Assembly: GCA_963971225.1 (NCBI GenBank)
Contig: OZ020269.1
Coordinates: 37,283,264-37,347,263, forward strand
Direction of reading: 5' to 3'
Source of the DNA: Melieria omissa
Taxonomy: Eukaryota > Arthropoda > Insecta > Diptera > Ulidiidae
DNA length: 64,000 bases
In this document: positions 31,416 through 42,969 of the stretch, one piece after another
How the letters are laid out: each line of letters opens with the position of its first letter
How positions within the stretch are numbered: the stretch's first letter is position 1
Notes under the pieces: model-generated
What the model was told of the DNA's origin: nothing
Databases searched by the model: none
Seen by the model: the letters and a program-made list of their open reading frames with translations, nothing else
Translations under genes and position numbers: made by a program

Positions 31416-33732
31416 CTCATTTTTTTGCACGATTTGTCGACAGCGACGAATTTCAAGCTCGTTAATAATATCCGGCATGAGCTGTGTGGCGCTTTCCTTA
31501 CTGTCTTCGATGGACGTATCCGCTGGTTCACTTACGGATGACATACACTGTGTTGCGGCGATCGCAGCTTCATCAGGGCTCTCACAGTCGTCACGTGTTG
31601 TGTTTATTGCACTCTCAAAGTTTGGAAGCGATAAGTCATCAATACAAGTTTCGTCACCTTCGCTCTCGAAATCTGTTTCGTACGCTTCAAGCAAATTATT
31701 TGTATCTGCATTTTCGTTGTTTGTATCTGCTTCGAATGATAATGTTCTCAATGTGGAAGGAGCCTTGTTATTAATCGTGCTATCCGCACTCTCATTATGG
31801 AACTCTTGAGCAGCTAGACTTTCAGCTGGGAGTGAACCCTGTTCGGGTGTACAATCACCAGTTGCTTGCTGACTCGTTAACATGCTCTCGACATCATTGG
31901 AACACGAAAGGGTACTGTTCAAATTTTGCTCTCCTATACCAGATGACGTGCCAATGTCCGGTAAAATATCTTTAATTTTAATATCTTCAATTAGTGAATT
32001 TGTACTGTGAAAGTGTTTGCTAGCAATGCATTTGGCTGGTGATGACTCAACACCACTTATTGGAATTTCCTCGTAATTGGCAGAAATTTCATCCGCTTTG
32101 TTCTCGCAGTCAACCGAAGTTTGCGATAAAGACGTGCCAGAAGAAAGGGAAGTGACCATGTCAACCACTTCCTGTGAAGGTAATATTTCTTTCGTACTAA
32201 AAATATACTCACTTAGTATCGAGTTTTCAAGTATAGCATCGCAGGATTCCGATGATACTGTTTGCGACACAGTACAAATAGACCCTGTTTGTGTACCTGC
32301 GCTATTCGGAGAATCTATCAACTCAGTGTGCCTATCATTGACTATTGTTTCAATCGAATTCTTTGGGCCCCTCGTTAGAGCCACATTGTGTTGACTAACA
32401 GCAGTCCTTGTGAAACATTCTTTTGCCCAATATAATTTTGTTAACTGTGTGTCCGATAAACTTCGGCATAGTTTATTGTCTCTTACTTGCGTCGTCTTTA
32501 CGCGTGACAAAAATGTTTGCATGTTCTGTTCAATTTGTTGTCGTCGTAAAATCGCAGCACTATTCAACGATAGACTTGAGTTAGAGCCTGATGCGGTAAT
32601 GTCAACACTGGGTTCCGAAGCAACTTGTACACGGAAATTCTCTTCGGCAACAATTGGACTATAATTGTCAAGCAATAACGAATTGCTTGACACCTCCGCT
32701 GCGGAACACTCCTCCGGCTCGGGGTCCGACTGTTGAGAACTGAAATTTAGATTTAATCGCGGCACTGCTTCGCCACTAGCGGCTGCAGTGCTTCCGTATG
32801 TTTGCGAATCGCTCAAAGTGGAGGCACTTCGCTCTAAAAGCTCTGCGGCAATGTGCTCTTCATTTTGTGAAAAGTTCTGTAGTACTGATATTTTTGCATC
32901 TTCATATATCTGCTCCAAGTCCCGTTTGCAAAGTTCGTATCGCCTGTTTGGTTCAAACTTTTCGGTTTGCTGCGAGGTAAGACGGCGCCACAACTTGTTT
33001 AACTTACTACCGGTAGTACGCACAAAATCAGTGCGATCCGGTCCAATTTCATCAACATTAATGGTCGGTGAATTCGACGACGAAATAGTACTGAGTTCTT
33101 GTAAACTTTTGTCGATTTCTTTCAGACGGCGTTCCATTTTCGAGTGCGGTTTTTTACATTTTTCTAAAATTGAAGTTGACGAAATTGCTTTAGAAGCATC
33201 GTTGTACTCCCTCTGTGCTAGCTGTTCTATACTGGACGATTGCGCAGTGAGAGTGTTCGTTGTTTGTTTCGGCGATTTCTCGTGCACATTATGGCAGCTC
33301 AAGAGCGCCTGCTCCATTTGCAGCACTTCGGTTTCTTCTTGATCGAGCCGCCGATGCCACTGCATCAGTTGTTCAACATGTTGCCGCCGTCGACGCAGAT
33401 CTGCCTCGCGTTTTGAAAGTAATTCCTCGAGCGAACGCGAGCTCTCAAGCTCATATGTGGCCCGTACAATCGGTGCTGAATGCGCAGTTGCCACGCCTAC
33501 CCTATGCTGCGGCGCGATGCGAGCAGATCGCGAAAGGTGCGTAGGGGAAGGTGGAAAAGACACCAGCGCCGGGGACACCCTTGTAGCCTGAGTGTCTGAA
33601 GAGTATTCGCTACGATGAATTTTACGCTTTGTATGACCATGCCTTTCATCGACTGGAAGTATGAGAGTTTCCTGTACTAGCCGCGTCGAAGACGCCTGCT
33701 TTGATACGGTTGAAGCAGTTGACTGTAACAAT
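31416..33732 (-). CDS. Cep350: CEP350-like centrosomal protein, large 3' exon
   Basis: Acceptor TACCTTTCAG|A at 33733-33734 and donor AATGAG|GTTCGG at 31414-31416 bound about 772 codons. Near the start is the CEP350-type coiled coil: LLSKREADLRRRRQHVEQLM, then WHRRLDQEETEVLQME. A long serine/acid-rich region follows, with YETDFESEGDE near the end, like the YSTDFEE motif in the upstream exon. I do not see a CAP-Gly domain, which vertebrate CEP350 has; it may be lost here or lie in an exon I missed. The short stretch after the donor (to 31293) is intron. Confidence 0.8.
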
Positions 33733-34494
33733 CTGAAAGGTAAATATGTATAGCACAGCTTAAGAACTCAGTCGGTTTGGATTGGGCTAATTTGACGGTA
33801 AAGCTTTATCTCTGAACTCAAAAACTTGATAACTGATAAGAACAAGATAAGTGGTGAAATGAGTGATAAGAAAGGTATGTCAGTAAACAAATAAAAACCA
33901 ACAGCGAAAAAGAAAATACATTTACAACTAAAGAGTTCTCGACTTAGAGTAACATGAAAGACTTTGCGTTTTTGCCACTTCGACGGCTGGAGAGAACGCT
34001 AGCAATCGTACTAAAGAAATGCAAAAAACTGAATTTTCTGGATTGGATTTGCATTCATGTTTGTGGTAAATTTTTAATTATGGAAACAATTGTCCTAAAT
34101 TTTCAAGACATAGAACCCTATGATGCAAAATAAATACCAACTGTTTTCTAAATAGCTTGGTTGGTTCAGTGGCTATGTTCTGACATTTAATTAGCGCGTT
34201 TTGCGCTTCAAAAAAATTAGAGAGAAATGAGATTATTTCTCGTTTGAAGTGCATTTATTACGTTTGAAGTAAAAAAAAAACTATTAAATCATGTCTATAC
34301 ATACAAATTTTAAGCCCTTGATTAGATTTGAATTTTCAAAAAAAAAGAGAAAAACTCGTGTCAAACTATTTTTGATTTCAAGTGTTTTTTTAATCTATTT
34401 TTTAAGTCAATACGCCGATGGGTTCATGTTTTTTTCGTAGTCTTCCCGAACCCTACGTACCATAACTCTTTATTTATCTTTCTTTAGGGAAAAT

Positions 34495-35405
34495 TCTAGT
34501 ACAGAGCGACGTAGAGTAGTGTATATACCCCGTAGAGCTCCATGCTAGAGCTCTACATACACTCTATGGCACAAGTTCTCTCGCCTAAAAACTCTGCAGT
34601 GGATGCACAATTTTTGCATGTGCGTTGGTGGCCTACATCTGCTCCCCTTCGCTCTAACAAACCTGTTCTTTGCTCTACAGTAGAGTTATATATATATACG
34701 GTATATTCCGCGCGGTTTGATAAACGTGCGTTCGTGCGTGTCTATTGTTGTGTTTCTCTGTGACGAAATTTAAATCGCATCGCAATGTCATCGGCATCGA
34801 AGAAATTGCGCAGCAAATAGGATTCTAACTCGCTCCAACATTTTCTTTAATTTATTTTTTTTTTAAGTAAACATAGAACGCAGCAACTTTTGAGTAGGAG
34901 CAGGTAGGATTTCAATTCGAACGGATTTTAGACCTACAATCATCAGTAAATATAACCCAGATTGCAGTTTTCGTCGACATTTTTGTGCTACCTATCAATG
35001 CTTCCTGCCTACCGTGAGCAGCAACCCGCTTTTGGCGATGAGTATTTCTTTTAATTGTCAATTATTTTAGTAGTATTCCCATACCCAGACTCAGCCACCT
35101 TAACCTAAACTAAACAAATCAAATGTTTGGTTCACTCAAAAAAATTTTCCACGCACTCAACTGAATACTGTAGGTAAAATAAAATGTAAAACGATCTTTC
35201 TCTACTATGCAACTCTATCATAGAGAAAAAGGTGTCTGCAGTGGACACAGTCGGTAGAGCGCATGGTAGAACTCTGCTCAAAATTTCTCTATACCATCTC
35301 TACGTTAAGCGCTGGAGTGGTAGAGTCGCACTGTAGAGGACACACTACAGGTTGAGTATCTACGCTCTACCGAAAAAATACTATAGTGGACACTTGACTA
35401 TATGC
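34495..35405. repeat. Region rich in GTAGAG/CTCTAC, possible DNA element
   Basis: GTAGAG occurs at about 34515, 34532, 34681, 35252, 35320 and 35334, with the complement CTCTAC interspersed. TGGACAC-type sequence recurs at about 35240 and 35390. At 34690-34810 there is a TATA-rich stretch and a short ATG frame (MSSASKKLRSK, stop). The clustering at both ends with a plain middle suggests subterminal repeats of a non-autonomous element, but I cannot define the termini. Confidence 0.35.
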
Positions 35406-37342
35406 TGCAAGTGTGGTAACTAACTTCAGTCAAAAAATAATATTTTAAATTTGTTTCTTTTATAAAATTACTTTCATTCATTCGGTCATTACTTTTCCCC
35501 ACAAGTTTCTTTCGACTCCCCAAATATATATCCAAACCTATTATTATTCAATTTCGTAATACATCAAGCATATCGGAAAGTGTAACGGTACTTTTCCAAT
35601 TATTAGATCAGAGTAAAATATTAGAATAGTTAACAACTGAATAAACTGAGAAAATACACTTCTTTAATAAACACAAACAACGATGTTCGTAATGGCACTG
35701 CACTGTAATACCATATACATACATACATATGTACATATATGTTGCATACGTCAAGTCTAAGTGCGAAGTATTAGCTGCCGATTTCAAATTTACAATAATT
35801 TTAAATTATTACTTTTGCGTGTGTCTCATTATATATGCCACTTGATAAAGAATTTGTACAATTTGATAAGTCGCTAGGTTTTAGGAGAGTGACACTGTTC
35901 GAGCTAACTGGTCTCGTTTTTATATTGCTGCTGTTTACGGAATATACAAATTGACGACGTATCAATCGCACCGCATGCTTAATAGAGTAGTATAAACGTG
36001 TGTATGTATAGGTCCAGAACAGCATCAATATAAAAGCTGTCACGTTTACTGAAACGCTTAAATGAATATCAATAGCGAAGAATCGTATTTGTGTTGTATC
36101 TACAGAACTTGAATTTATAAATATTTATTGATTTTATAAACAATCAATCGCAAGTCTGAGGGAAGTAACAGAACAGCGTTTCGTAAACACGAATATGATA
36201 CTTTAAATGATTCGAGCCAACCGCGTTGATATTTATTTAAAACTGTACTGGGAATAAGAAAAAGCACAAGAACTATGCGCACCTCGAATAAAAATGTACT
36301 TTTCTTCGTGGCAGACTTGCAAAGTTCAATACGACTTGCGCTGCTAAAGTAAAAAATATCAATTTGTCCTGATATTTCGTCAGCAGTTCGCTGACCTGTT
36401 CAAGGATTTACACAAAATTTAAAGTACTTCCGCTGCCTTAAACAGCTCGTCTGATTACCGGAAATAACCAATAAAAAATTCGATCACCCATTGCGCGAGT
36501 TGAAATTCGCATCAGTCGTATGTAAAGTGCGAAATTCCCCCGCCAATTAGAGGGGATTTCATGCTTTCGTTTTGTTTAGAATTCATTAGTTTAATGTAAT
36601 TGTTGCAATGCGTTAACGTATAACTGTTGCCGAGTTGACTGAAAAGCCTTATTCGAAGTATATATTAATAATGGAAGATACACTCCTATTAGTGAAACTG
36701 GCGAACCTAAATGCGAGAAGCGGGTGGTTTGGCGCCTCAGAAAAAAGCTCCAACGTCTTTGAACTACAAACTCACAACACACACCAATAACAAATAAACA
36801 GTGATCGCGTAATGAATATGAAAATATTTCGTATATAGACAATTTTTTGTTCTCGGTAAAAAGCACAAACACAAAATACAAATGTAGCATGAAAACTGCC
36901 GCGTTGCGTTTTCTGCTTGCGCGCTCGGAAAATAGCGTAAAACACAAAACCGACTCGTCTGTTTCGTGTTTGCCGTGCAACTCGCCATTCTCAACTGTAT
37001 CGAGAAACATATGAGCAAGCCAGCAGAGTGTAGACCTCTGAGCGAACGACTTTTCGCGATGGAGGAGAGCGCTACACTTTTATGAATTTAATGAATGGAA
37101 ACATAAGAACTGCTACGCGATCAGCATTAGCGACAAACACTCAACTAACATGAATGAATATTAGGGTGGAGCCATTTTCCAACACTCACCCATTCACAGC
37201 GTCTCTAGATGCAATTTGCACTCTTTAAAAGAATTATGTTTACTTCCATTTAAATAATTTTGCTCCCGCCGAAGAAATATGTATTCTGAAATGTTTTGTG
37301 TAACTTTAATTACCAAATTATTGTTTGATACAAGCACATATA

Positions 37343-38250
37343 CAGTATTGTGCAAAACCTAAGCAACTTTTGTATTACTCATGAATAAAACTCCATATTT
37401 GCCAATAGTTCAATTCGAAGTAGGAATAATTTTATATTTATATAATGCTCAGAATGTAATTACAACAAATATATACAAACACCAAACATATCAATTCACA
37501 AAATGTAAAAACATTTACGAAAACGAAACAAACTCCAAAATTAGCTGTGCAAAACCTAAGCAACTTTATACTAGTATTTGGTGTAAGACCCTTTGCTTTG
37601 TATGACTGCAGCACATCTTTTAGGCATTGACTCAATTAGGTTTAAAATTGTGGTTTCAGGTATTTTTCCCCATTCTTCTTTTAACTTAAAAAAACAATTC
37701 GCCCCTATTACGAAAGCGTGTTCCACCGAGACGCTTTTTAAGAATGCCGAACAAATTTTCGATGGGATTCAAGTCCGGTGATTGTGTTTCGGATCATTGT
37801 CGTGTTGAAACACCCATCGAAGTGGCATATTGTCTTCAGCATAGTGCAGCATCTGGTTTTCTAAAATATCCTTATAGACAAAGCGATCCATTTTTGTCGA
37901 AATTTCGTGTACAGGGCCAAGACCATAACCAGAGAAGCATGTCCAAATCATTACATTCCCACCGCCATGCTTTACAGTTCCTTTGCAGTAACGTTATGAT
38001 AACCGTAATTCTAAAACAGTAGCTGAAGCTAACAGAGTTGCTTACGTTTTGCACAGCGAATTTAGGTATATATTTAAATTTCGTTGATTTTTTTCTCGTT
38101 AGTGGGGTTATATGTATTGCTTTGTAAATATTTGTTGTAATTACATTCAAAGATAAAAAAATACCCCATTTTTTTGATTTTATCTCATTTGAAAATATTG
38201 TATTTTGTTCATAAGAAATGAAAAAGTTGCTTAGGTTTTGCACAATACTG
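37343..38250 (-). mobile_element. Tc1-like element with long IR/DR ends, internally deleted
   Basis: CAGTATTGTGCAAAACCTAA starts at 37343 and its complement ends at 38250, flanked by TA. A second, inner copy of the GTGCAAAACCTAAGCAAC motif lies at about 37547 and, inverted, at about 38035. Together these make inverted repeats of about 210 bp with direct repeats at each end, the IR/DR plan. The shared core GAATGTAATTACAACAAATA supports the pairing. Only part of the transposase remains. Confidence 0.88.
37587..37951 (-). pseudogene. Tc1-like transposase remnant
   Basis: On the minus strand the frame reads FSGYGLGPVHEISTKMDRF and VFQHDNDPKHNHRT, which contains the second catalytic D of Tc1 transposases. 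It then continues in another frame with DLNPIENLFGILKKRL and a C-terminal SMPKRCAAVIQSKG, the region of the third acidic residue. A segment between the two is missing, as is the N-terminal DNA-binding half. It is non-functional. Confidence 0.85.
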
Positions 38251-38252
38251 TA

Positions 38253-39200
38253 TATCCAGCATCAACTTCTGTCAGATCCCTACTATTTTGATACTTATTT
38301 TACGAAAAATTGTTGATAAAATGTTTTGTTTTATAGAAGGTATCACGTTCTTTATATGTAGAAGACTCCCACATTTTCCCCTGAAAATTAACGGACTTCG
38401 ATGCTGTGCAAATTCATTGTACACTTTCACATTGGATTGTGCGGGTGGTGCCACGCCTCTGGTTCAAAACCCACCCCATGCCGCCTGTTGAAGACCATAA
38501 CTAAATAGTAAGTTCGCACCGAGTGTCATTAATGTGCGACTTATAATTTTAAATCCATACAGACAATTTGGGTTGCTTGATACGTGTCACGCCCCTTTTT
38601 CAATGCCTACACATTTTTAGTCGAATTGATATACCAATTTTCAATACTGTGCGAGGTGTAATATCAAAGCTATCCGTATTTTGAGGTGTATGGGCGTTGC
38701 TACGTTCCCTCGCTAAAAAGAAACAACCTTCCTTCCTTCCTTCAAGATAAAAAGTTATGATTTGTAGCTTTACGGAAGAGCAAACACGTCGTATTTTTAG
38801 TATCCTAGTCTAGTGAATGAAAGCTCAGGCGCAAAGGGGGATTTGGTATCAAAACCAGCTTCAAAGGATATTATAAATCTACTCGCTGAATGCAATCCTG
38901 TGTGTGTTACGGTTTATATAATATAATTATTGATTCTAAATTCTCTATTTTATCCTTAGAAAAACGAAAAACTCGTCCACCCTAACCCACTCAATGTCGG
39001 GTACGAATGAGGTACGAAACGTCTGGAAGTCAATAATAATATTGCGCGTGGAAATAATATTTATATGTATACAATTTAGCGCAGCCCAACTGCAACAGGT
39101 GCAGCCGGATAGTACGTTCACATCCCAAAAGTGCTGACAGCGCATCTAACTTCGCTGGAAACACTAAGCGATGCCGAGGAACACGTGTGCATCGTGGGAA
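38253..39200. other. Unassigned intronic DNA
   Basis: No gene or clear element end is seen. The 5' end of the LTR that precedes the primer site at 39410 may lie in the right part of this stretch. Confidence 0.35.
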
Positions 39201-39409
39201 CGCCGTTGCAGTAGCATTTTGGCTATCTTCTGTTAGGCTAAGCGTAGAATAGAATAGATTTGGTCATTCTGTACTTGCCCGCCGAAGAGAGCAGTCAATT
39301 AGCTGCCAAATAAAATTGTCAACAAGTGAAACTTTGGTGTGTTATTAAGGACGCGTGGATCGTCCTCATCTTTAATTTTTTTAAGTGTCGCCCATATGGC
39401 GACGCTAAC

Positions 39410-39428
39410 TGGCGCCCGAGCAGGGACT
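39410..39428 (+). other. Primer binding site (tRNA-Lys type)
   Basis: TGGCGCCCGAGCAGGGACT matches the complement of tRNA-Lys(UUU) with one difference. It follows TAAC, the likely LTR end. Confidence 0.7.
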
Positions 39429-39584
39429 CGCTTCGAAAGCGGGTATCCTTAAAAAAAGGCTCTGTGAGACGCTGGAGTTAGTGTAGTAGTGTTAAGTAGA
39501 TAATGTAAATGTGAAAAGTGATCAAAGAAAGTGCCAGCGATTCCCACCTTCGGGGGGGACCCTCCTGCACTAAAAAATAATATA

Positions 39585-40497
39585 CATTGTGATTTAAAAT
39601 TCGCGCGCTGTATATTTTTCGATATTTTAAGTTTCTGTAGGTTGGTAGCACTGTCCTTAATTACTATGCCAAAAATGAGCGCGATCTGTCAGACAGTTTG
39701 TTTACGGCAGCTGTTGAAACCAGTTCACCTCAGTAGTGCGTTGCGATTTTGTTGAGAATTTTCTTCAAAATGAGTACCGTGAACAGGTCTCTTTGGACGT
39801 GCTTGATCGTGCCAATTCCGATCCAACTTTCATGGAAAGCATCATAACTGGTGACGAGACATGGGTCTACGAGTACGACATGCAAACAAGCCAACAATCA
39901 TCGGAATGGAGAGGAAAAGACGAGCCGAAACCACGCCAAAGTCGCTCGAAAATCAAGGTAATGCTGATTGTTTTCTTCGATATTCGTGGTGTGGTGCATC
40001 ATGAATTCGTCCCTGAAGGACAAACAGTCGGTAAAGACTATTATTTGACTGTTTTAAGACGTTTGCGTGAAAATATCCGCCGTAAACGGCGTCAATTGTG
40101 GAAGGATAATTCATGGATTTTTCATGACGATAATGCTCCCTCGCACCGAGCCAACATTATCAACGAATTTAAGGCCAAACATTCAATAAATACCATCGAA
40201 CAGCCACCGTATTCACCTGATCTTGAACCGTGTGACTTTTTCCTGTTTCCCAAACTCAAATTACCACTCAGAGGAACGCGTTTTGAATCCATAGCAGACG
40301 TAAAACAGAATTCGCAGAGGGAACTCAAAGCCATACCGGAAAGCGCCTATAAAAAATGTTTTGATGATTGGAAGAAACGTTGGCATATGTGTATCGCTTC
40401 TAATGGAGCATATTTTGAAGGAGATAAAATAAATATTGATGAAGATTAAGAATTTTGCGTTTTATTTAAAATTTCTGGAAACTTTTCGGTCACAAGG
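39585..40497 (+). mobile_element. Mariner deletion derivative, family 2, copy 1
   Basis: The right end GTCACAAGG at 40497 is followed by TA. At the left, CATTGTGA is kept after TA, but the next 24 bp of the inverted repeat, present in the copy at 51316, are deleted. The transposase N-terminal domain is missing in both copies. Confidence 0.85.
39736..40449 (+). pseudogene. Mariner transposase, catalytic part, copy 1
   Basis: A 237-codon open frame starting RCDFVENFLQNEYREQVSL. It holds the full catalytic triad: D in ITGDETWVYEYD, D in FHDDNAPSH, and D 34 residues on, in PDLEPCDFF. There is no stop in the catalytic domain. The DNA-binding half (two HTH motifs) is missing because of an upstream internal deletion, so it could not bind the inverted repeats by itself. 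It might still make a truncated protein. Confidence 0.85.
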
Positions 40498-40727
40498 TAA
40501 GTGTCAGCGATTCCTACCTTCGGGGGGACCCTCCTGCACTAAAAAAATAATATGAGTGCCAGCGATTTCTACCTTCGAGGGGACCCTCCTGCACCAAAAA
40601 AGGAAATAAGGATAATATTGTGTGTGTAGTGTGTGAATGCGAAATTTATTGTGAATACTCGGGCGAATACTCACAGAGCCTCGCGGTGGACAAGTGCAGT
40701 ATCAGTGCACCCTTGTGGTTGAAGTCG

Positions 40728-40836
40728 GTGATGGTAACTGCCCTTTTATATTTTTTTTAAGAAAATATTTCTACGCAAATGAAAAATTCCTTGCTTTTGT
40801 CAATGCCGACTAAAAATTTCATACAGTTACCATCAC
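40728..40836. mobile_element. Small MITE-like inverted repeat
   Basis: GTGATGGTAACTG (40728-40740) and its complement (40824-40836) enclose 83 bp of AT-rich sequence. I see no clear target duplication. The remaining stretch 40606-41270 holds no recognised gene. Confidence 0.4.
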
Positions 40837-41273
40837 TAGGCGAATTTTATAAAAATGGTGACACCAGGGACGGCGAGGATATACCTGGCGATAAGTCGTG
40901 CTAAGGAACGACCTTCTTTAAGTAGAGTTCGCAGAAGGTTATCAAGCCATTGGCCCTGTGTTGCTAAAATAAATCTGAATTTGCCATGAGGATGCACCTA
41001 GCGGCAGTCCGCGTAAAAGCGGATTTCCTTGACTGGAGGTCGCAAATGGTCATCCAAGAGGTTATGGAGTCAATCGCGCCCTAGTACGTCGGCAGCAAAC
41101 ATGAACGCAGCCGTCTAAACGGGACAACGCGATCCTCCCTAAACAAAGTACTAATCCAATTTTGTTTTTTTAATGCAGGAATGCTGCATCTCATGTTGCT
41201 GTGAGTAAGGAACAGCCACACAATTTAAAGGAACCAACCAATTTCCGAACCAACAAAACAAAATCGGTAAGTA

Positions 41274-42584
41274 AAGGGTGTGCACACCAAAATCGGGACA
41301 CTTTAAAACCCTTGTATCTCTTAAAATAAAACTCTTTGAAAAGTAAAATTTTAGACGTAAGTACTCCATGACTTGGTTTTCAATATTCAATTAAAAAAAG
41401 TTTGCAAAACCCGTGTTATGAGTAAGAAAATGGCAAACGAATACGAACGTCGAAAACTCATCTTGCACGAACACACTACGAATCCCAACCTCAATATACG
41501 CCGAATTACAAAAAAGCTAAATTTTGCACCATCGACATGCAGTAAAGTGTTGAAAAATTGTAATGAAAGGCTGAGGGTTGATCGTAAGGCGGGTAGTGGG
41601 GATGACCTTGGCCAGAAGAATGTTAGACGTACGAAGAAAGTGATTGCCGCGTTTGAAAAAAAATCCGCGAAAGTCAAGTCGTTTGGTGGCTTAAATCGTG
41701 GAGAAATCGTCATCGTCCGTCCAGAAAGCCAAGAGGCTAGCAAGCTGGAAGAGTTACAAGACTCAAGTATTACCAGATCGGGACGCGAAACGAAATCTCA
41801 CCGTGTAGCACCGTTGTCGTAACTTGTTGAAAAATTTGCTAACGAAATTCAGTAGTGTGATCATGGATGATGAAACATACTGCTTCAACAACTTTAAATT
41901 TTTAGCTGGGCAAGATTTTTGCACAGCCACGAATCGCTAAGATGTTGCTGATGAATACAAGGTGAAATCAAAGGCGAAATTCCCAAAGAAGGCCATGGTT
42001 TGGCAAGCCATCTGTTCGTGCGCTGTTAAAACAAACCCTTTTGTAACAGTCGATACAATGAATGGCAATATTTACCGGGAAGAATGCTTCGAAAAGAGAC
42101 TGCTGCCTCTCATTCGTTGCCACTCATCAAAACCGTTGTTTTGGCCTGACTTTGCTACTTGCCACTACTCCAGGGAATCTCTGTAGTGGTATGAAGAGAA
42201 TATTCTCCATATGGGATGGAATATGTACAGCGCGAGTGTGATTTGCCTAACAGCCCGAAACTCCGCCCTATCGAAAACTAGTGATCGATAGTTATAAGCA
42301 TTTTAAAGAAGAGTGATGCGAGGGTATCGACAGAAGAAGAGTTCCGGAGGAAGTTGTTCTGGGGGTCTAAAAAAGTGAACGAATTTTTCGTGCAAAAATT
42401 TATGGCAGGACTCCGACGAAAAGTGCGGTTGGTGGCATACGGAGGAAAAAAATAGAAATAAATCTGGACTATATCATACCATAAAGACCGAAGAATAGAA
42501 AAAAATTGCCAAAGAAATTCTAGATTACTTCGTTTTATTTTTATATCAGAAAACAAGTGGCCCGATTTTGGTGTGCACACCCTT
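41274..42584 (+). mobile_element. Full-length, decayed Tc1/mariner element
   Basis: AAGGGTGTGCACACCAAAAT at 41274 and its complement ending at 42584 are flanked by TA (41272-41273 and 42585-42586). The length of 1311 bp is normal for the superfamily. The inverted repeats begin with a self-complementary GTGTGCACAC. The transposase is broken by stops and shifts. Confidence 0.9.
41418..42260 (+). pseudogene. Tc1/mariner transposase, frameshifted
   Basis: The N-terminal part from 41418 is basic and helical (MANEYERRKLILHEH, ITKKLNFAPSTCSKVLK), fitting a helix-turn-helix. A second part carries MDDETYCFN, with the first catalytic D, and KAMVWQAICSCAVKTNPF, then LFWPDFATCHYS, with the second. Frame changes at about 41820 and a stop at about 41938 separate the parts, and TAG interrupts at 42183. 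The third acidic residue is not clearly placed, so the D-D-D/E spacing class is uncertain. Confidence 0.75.
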
Positions 42585-42648
42585 TAGAATTTTGTGCATT
42601 TGCAAATAATAATAAAGAGAATAATAAAAAAAAGAGAAAATTTGGAAA

Positions 42649-42876
42649 ATGAAGGAAATGAAGGAGTCCCTAAAACAATTGAATGGGGGGTTGAAATTAG
42701 TTTTGGGACAGTTAAAGGCCCTGGAGGGAAGGCTAACAGCTTTGGAGGCCGAAAAGGCGGTGCTAGGAGCATTTGAAACCAGGATAGGACGGTTGGAGGA
42801 AGGAACTGACTCCAATGCGGGTTTTGCTGAAGACCATGTACCTCTAGAAGGCCCGAGTCTTGTCTGCAATTACTGA
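42649..42876 (+). pseudogene. Coiled-coil fragment, possibly gag
   Basis: 75 codons with strong heptads: LGQLKALEGRLTALEAEKA and FETRIGRLEEG. The position on the same strand ahead of the integrase suggests the N-terminus of gag of the same element, but no zinc knuckle or capsid sequence is present to confirm it. Confidence 0.35.
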
Positions 42877-42969
42877 ATGACGTCTATACAGAGCACTTCT
42901 CTCGATACAAGATAAGAATTACACAAAGAATAGTAGAGGATGTCGCCAACCCTGAAAGAGTCTGTCAGA

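Larger units (their letters stand above)
39530..40605 (+). repeat. Three copies of a 55-bp repeat, split by a mariner
   Basis: AGTGCCAGCGATTCCCACCT with GGGGGACCCTCCTGCAC and an A-rich tail occurs at about 39530, 40500 and 40555. The last two are adjacent, while the first is separated by the mariner at 39585-40497. This was probably a tandem array in the leader of the LTR element before the mariner inserted. Confidence 0.85.

Noticed and set aside
32788..33342. Plus-strand 184-codon frame rich in Cys and Ser
   Set aside because: It is the complement of the Ser- and Glu-rich CEP350-like exon; the cysteines are an artefact of codon complement.
36591..37010. 139-codon minus-strand frame
   Set aside because: It has no recognisable domain and no splice context. 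At most it overlaps a 5' UTR-like stretch.
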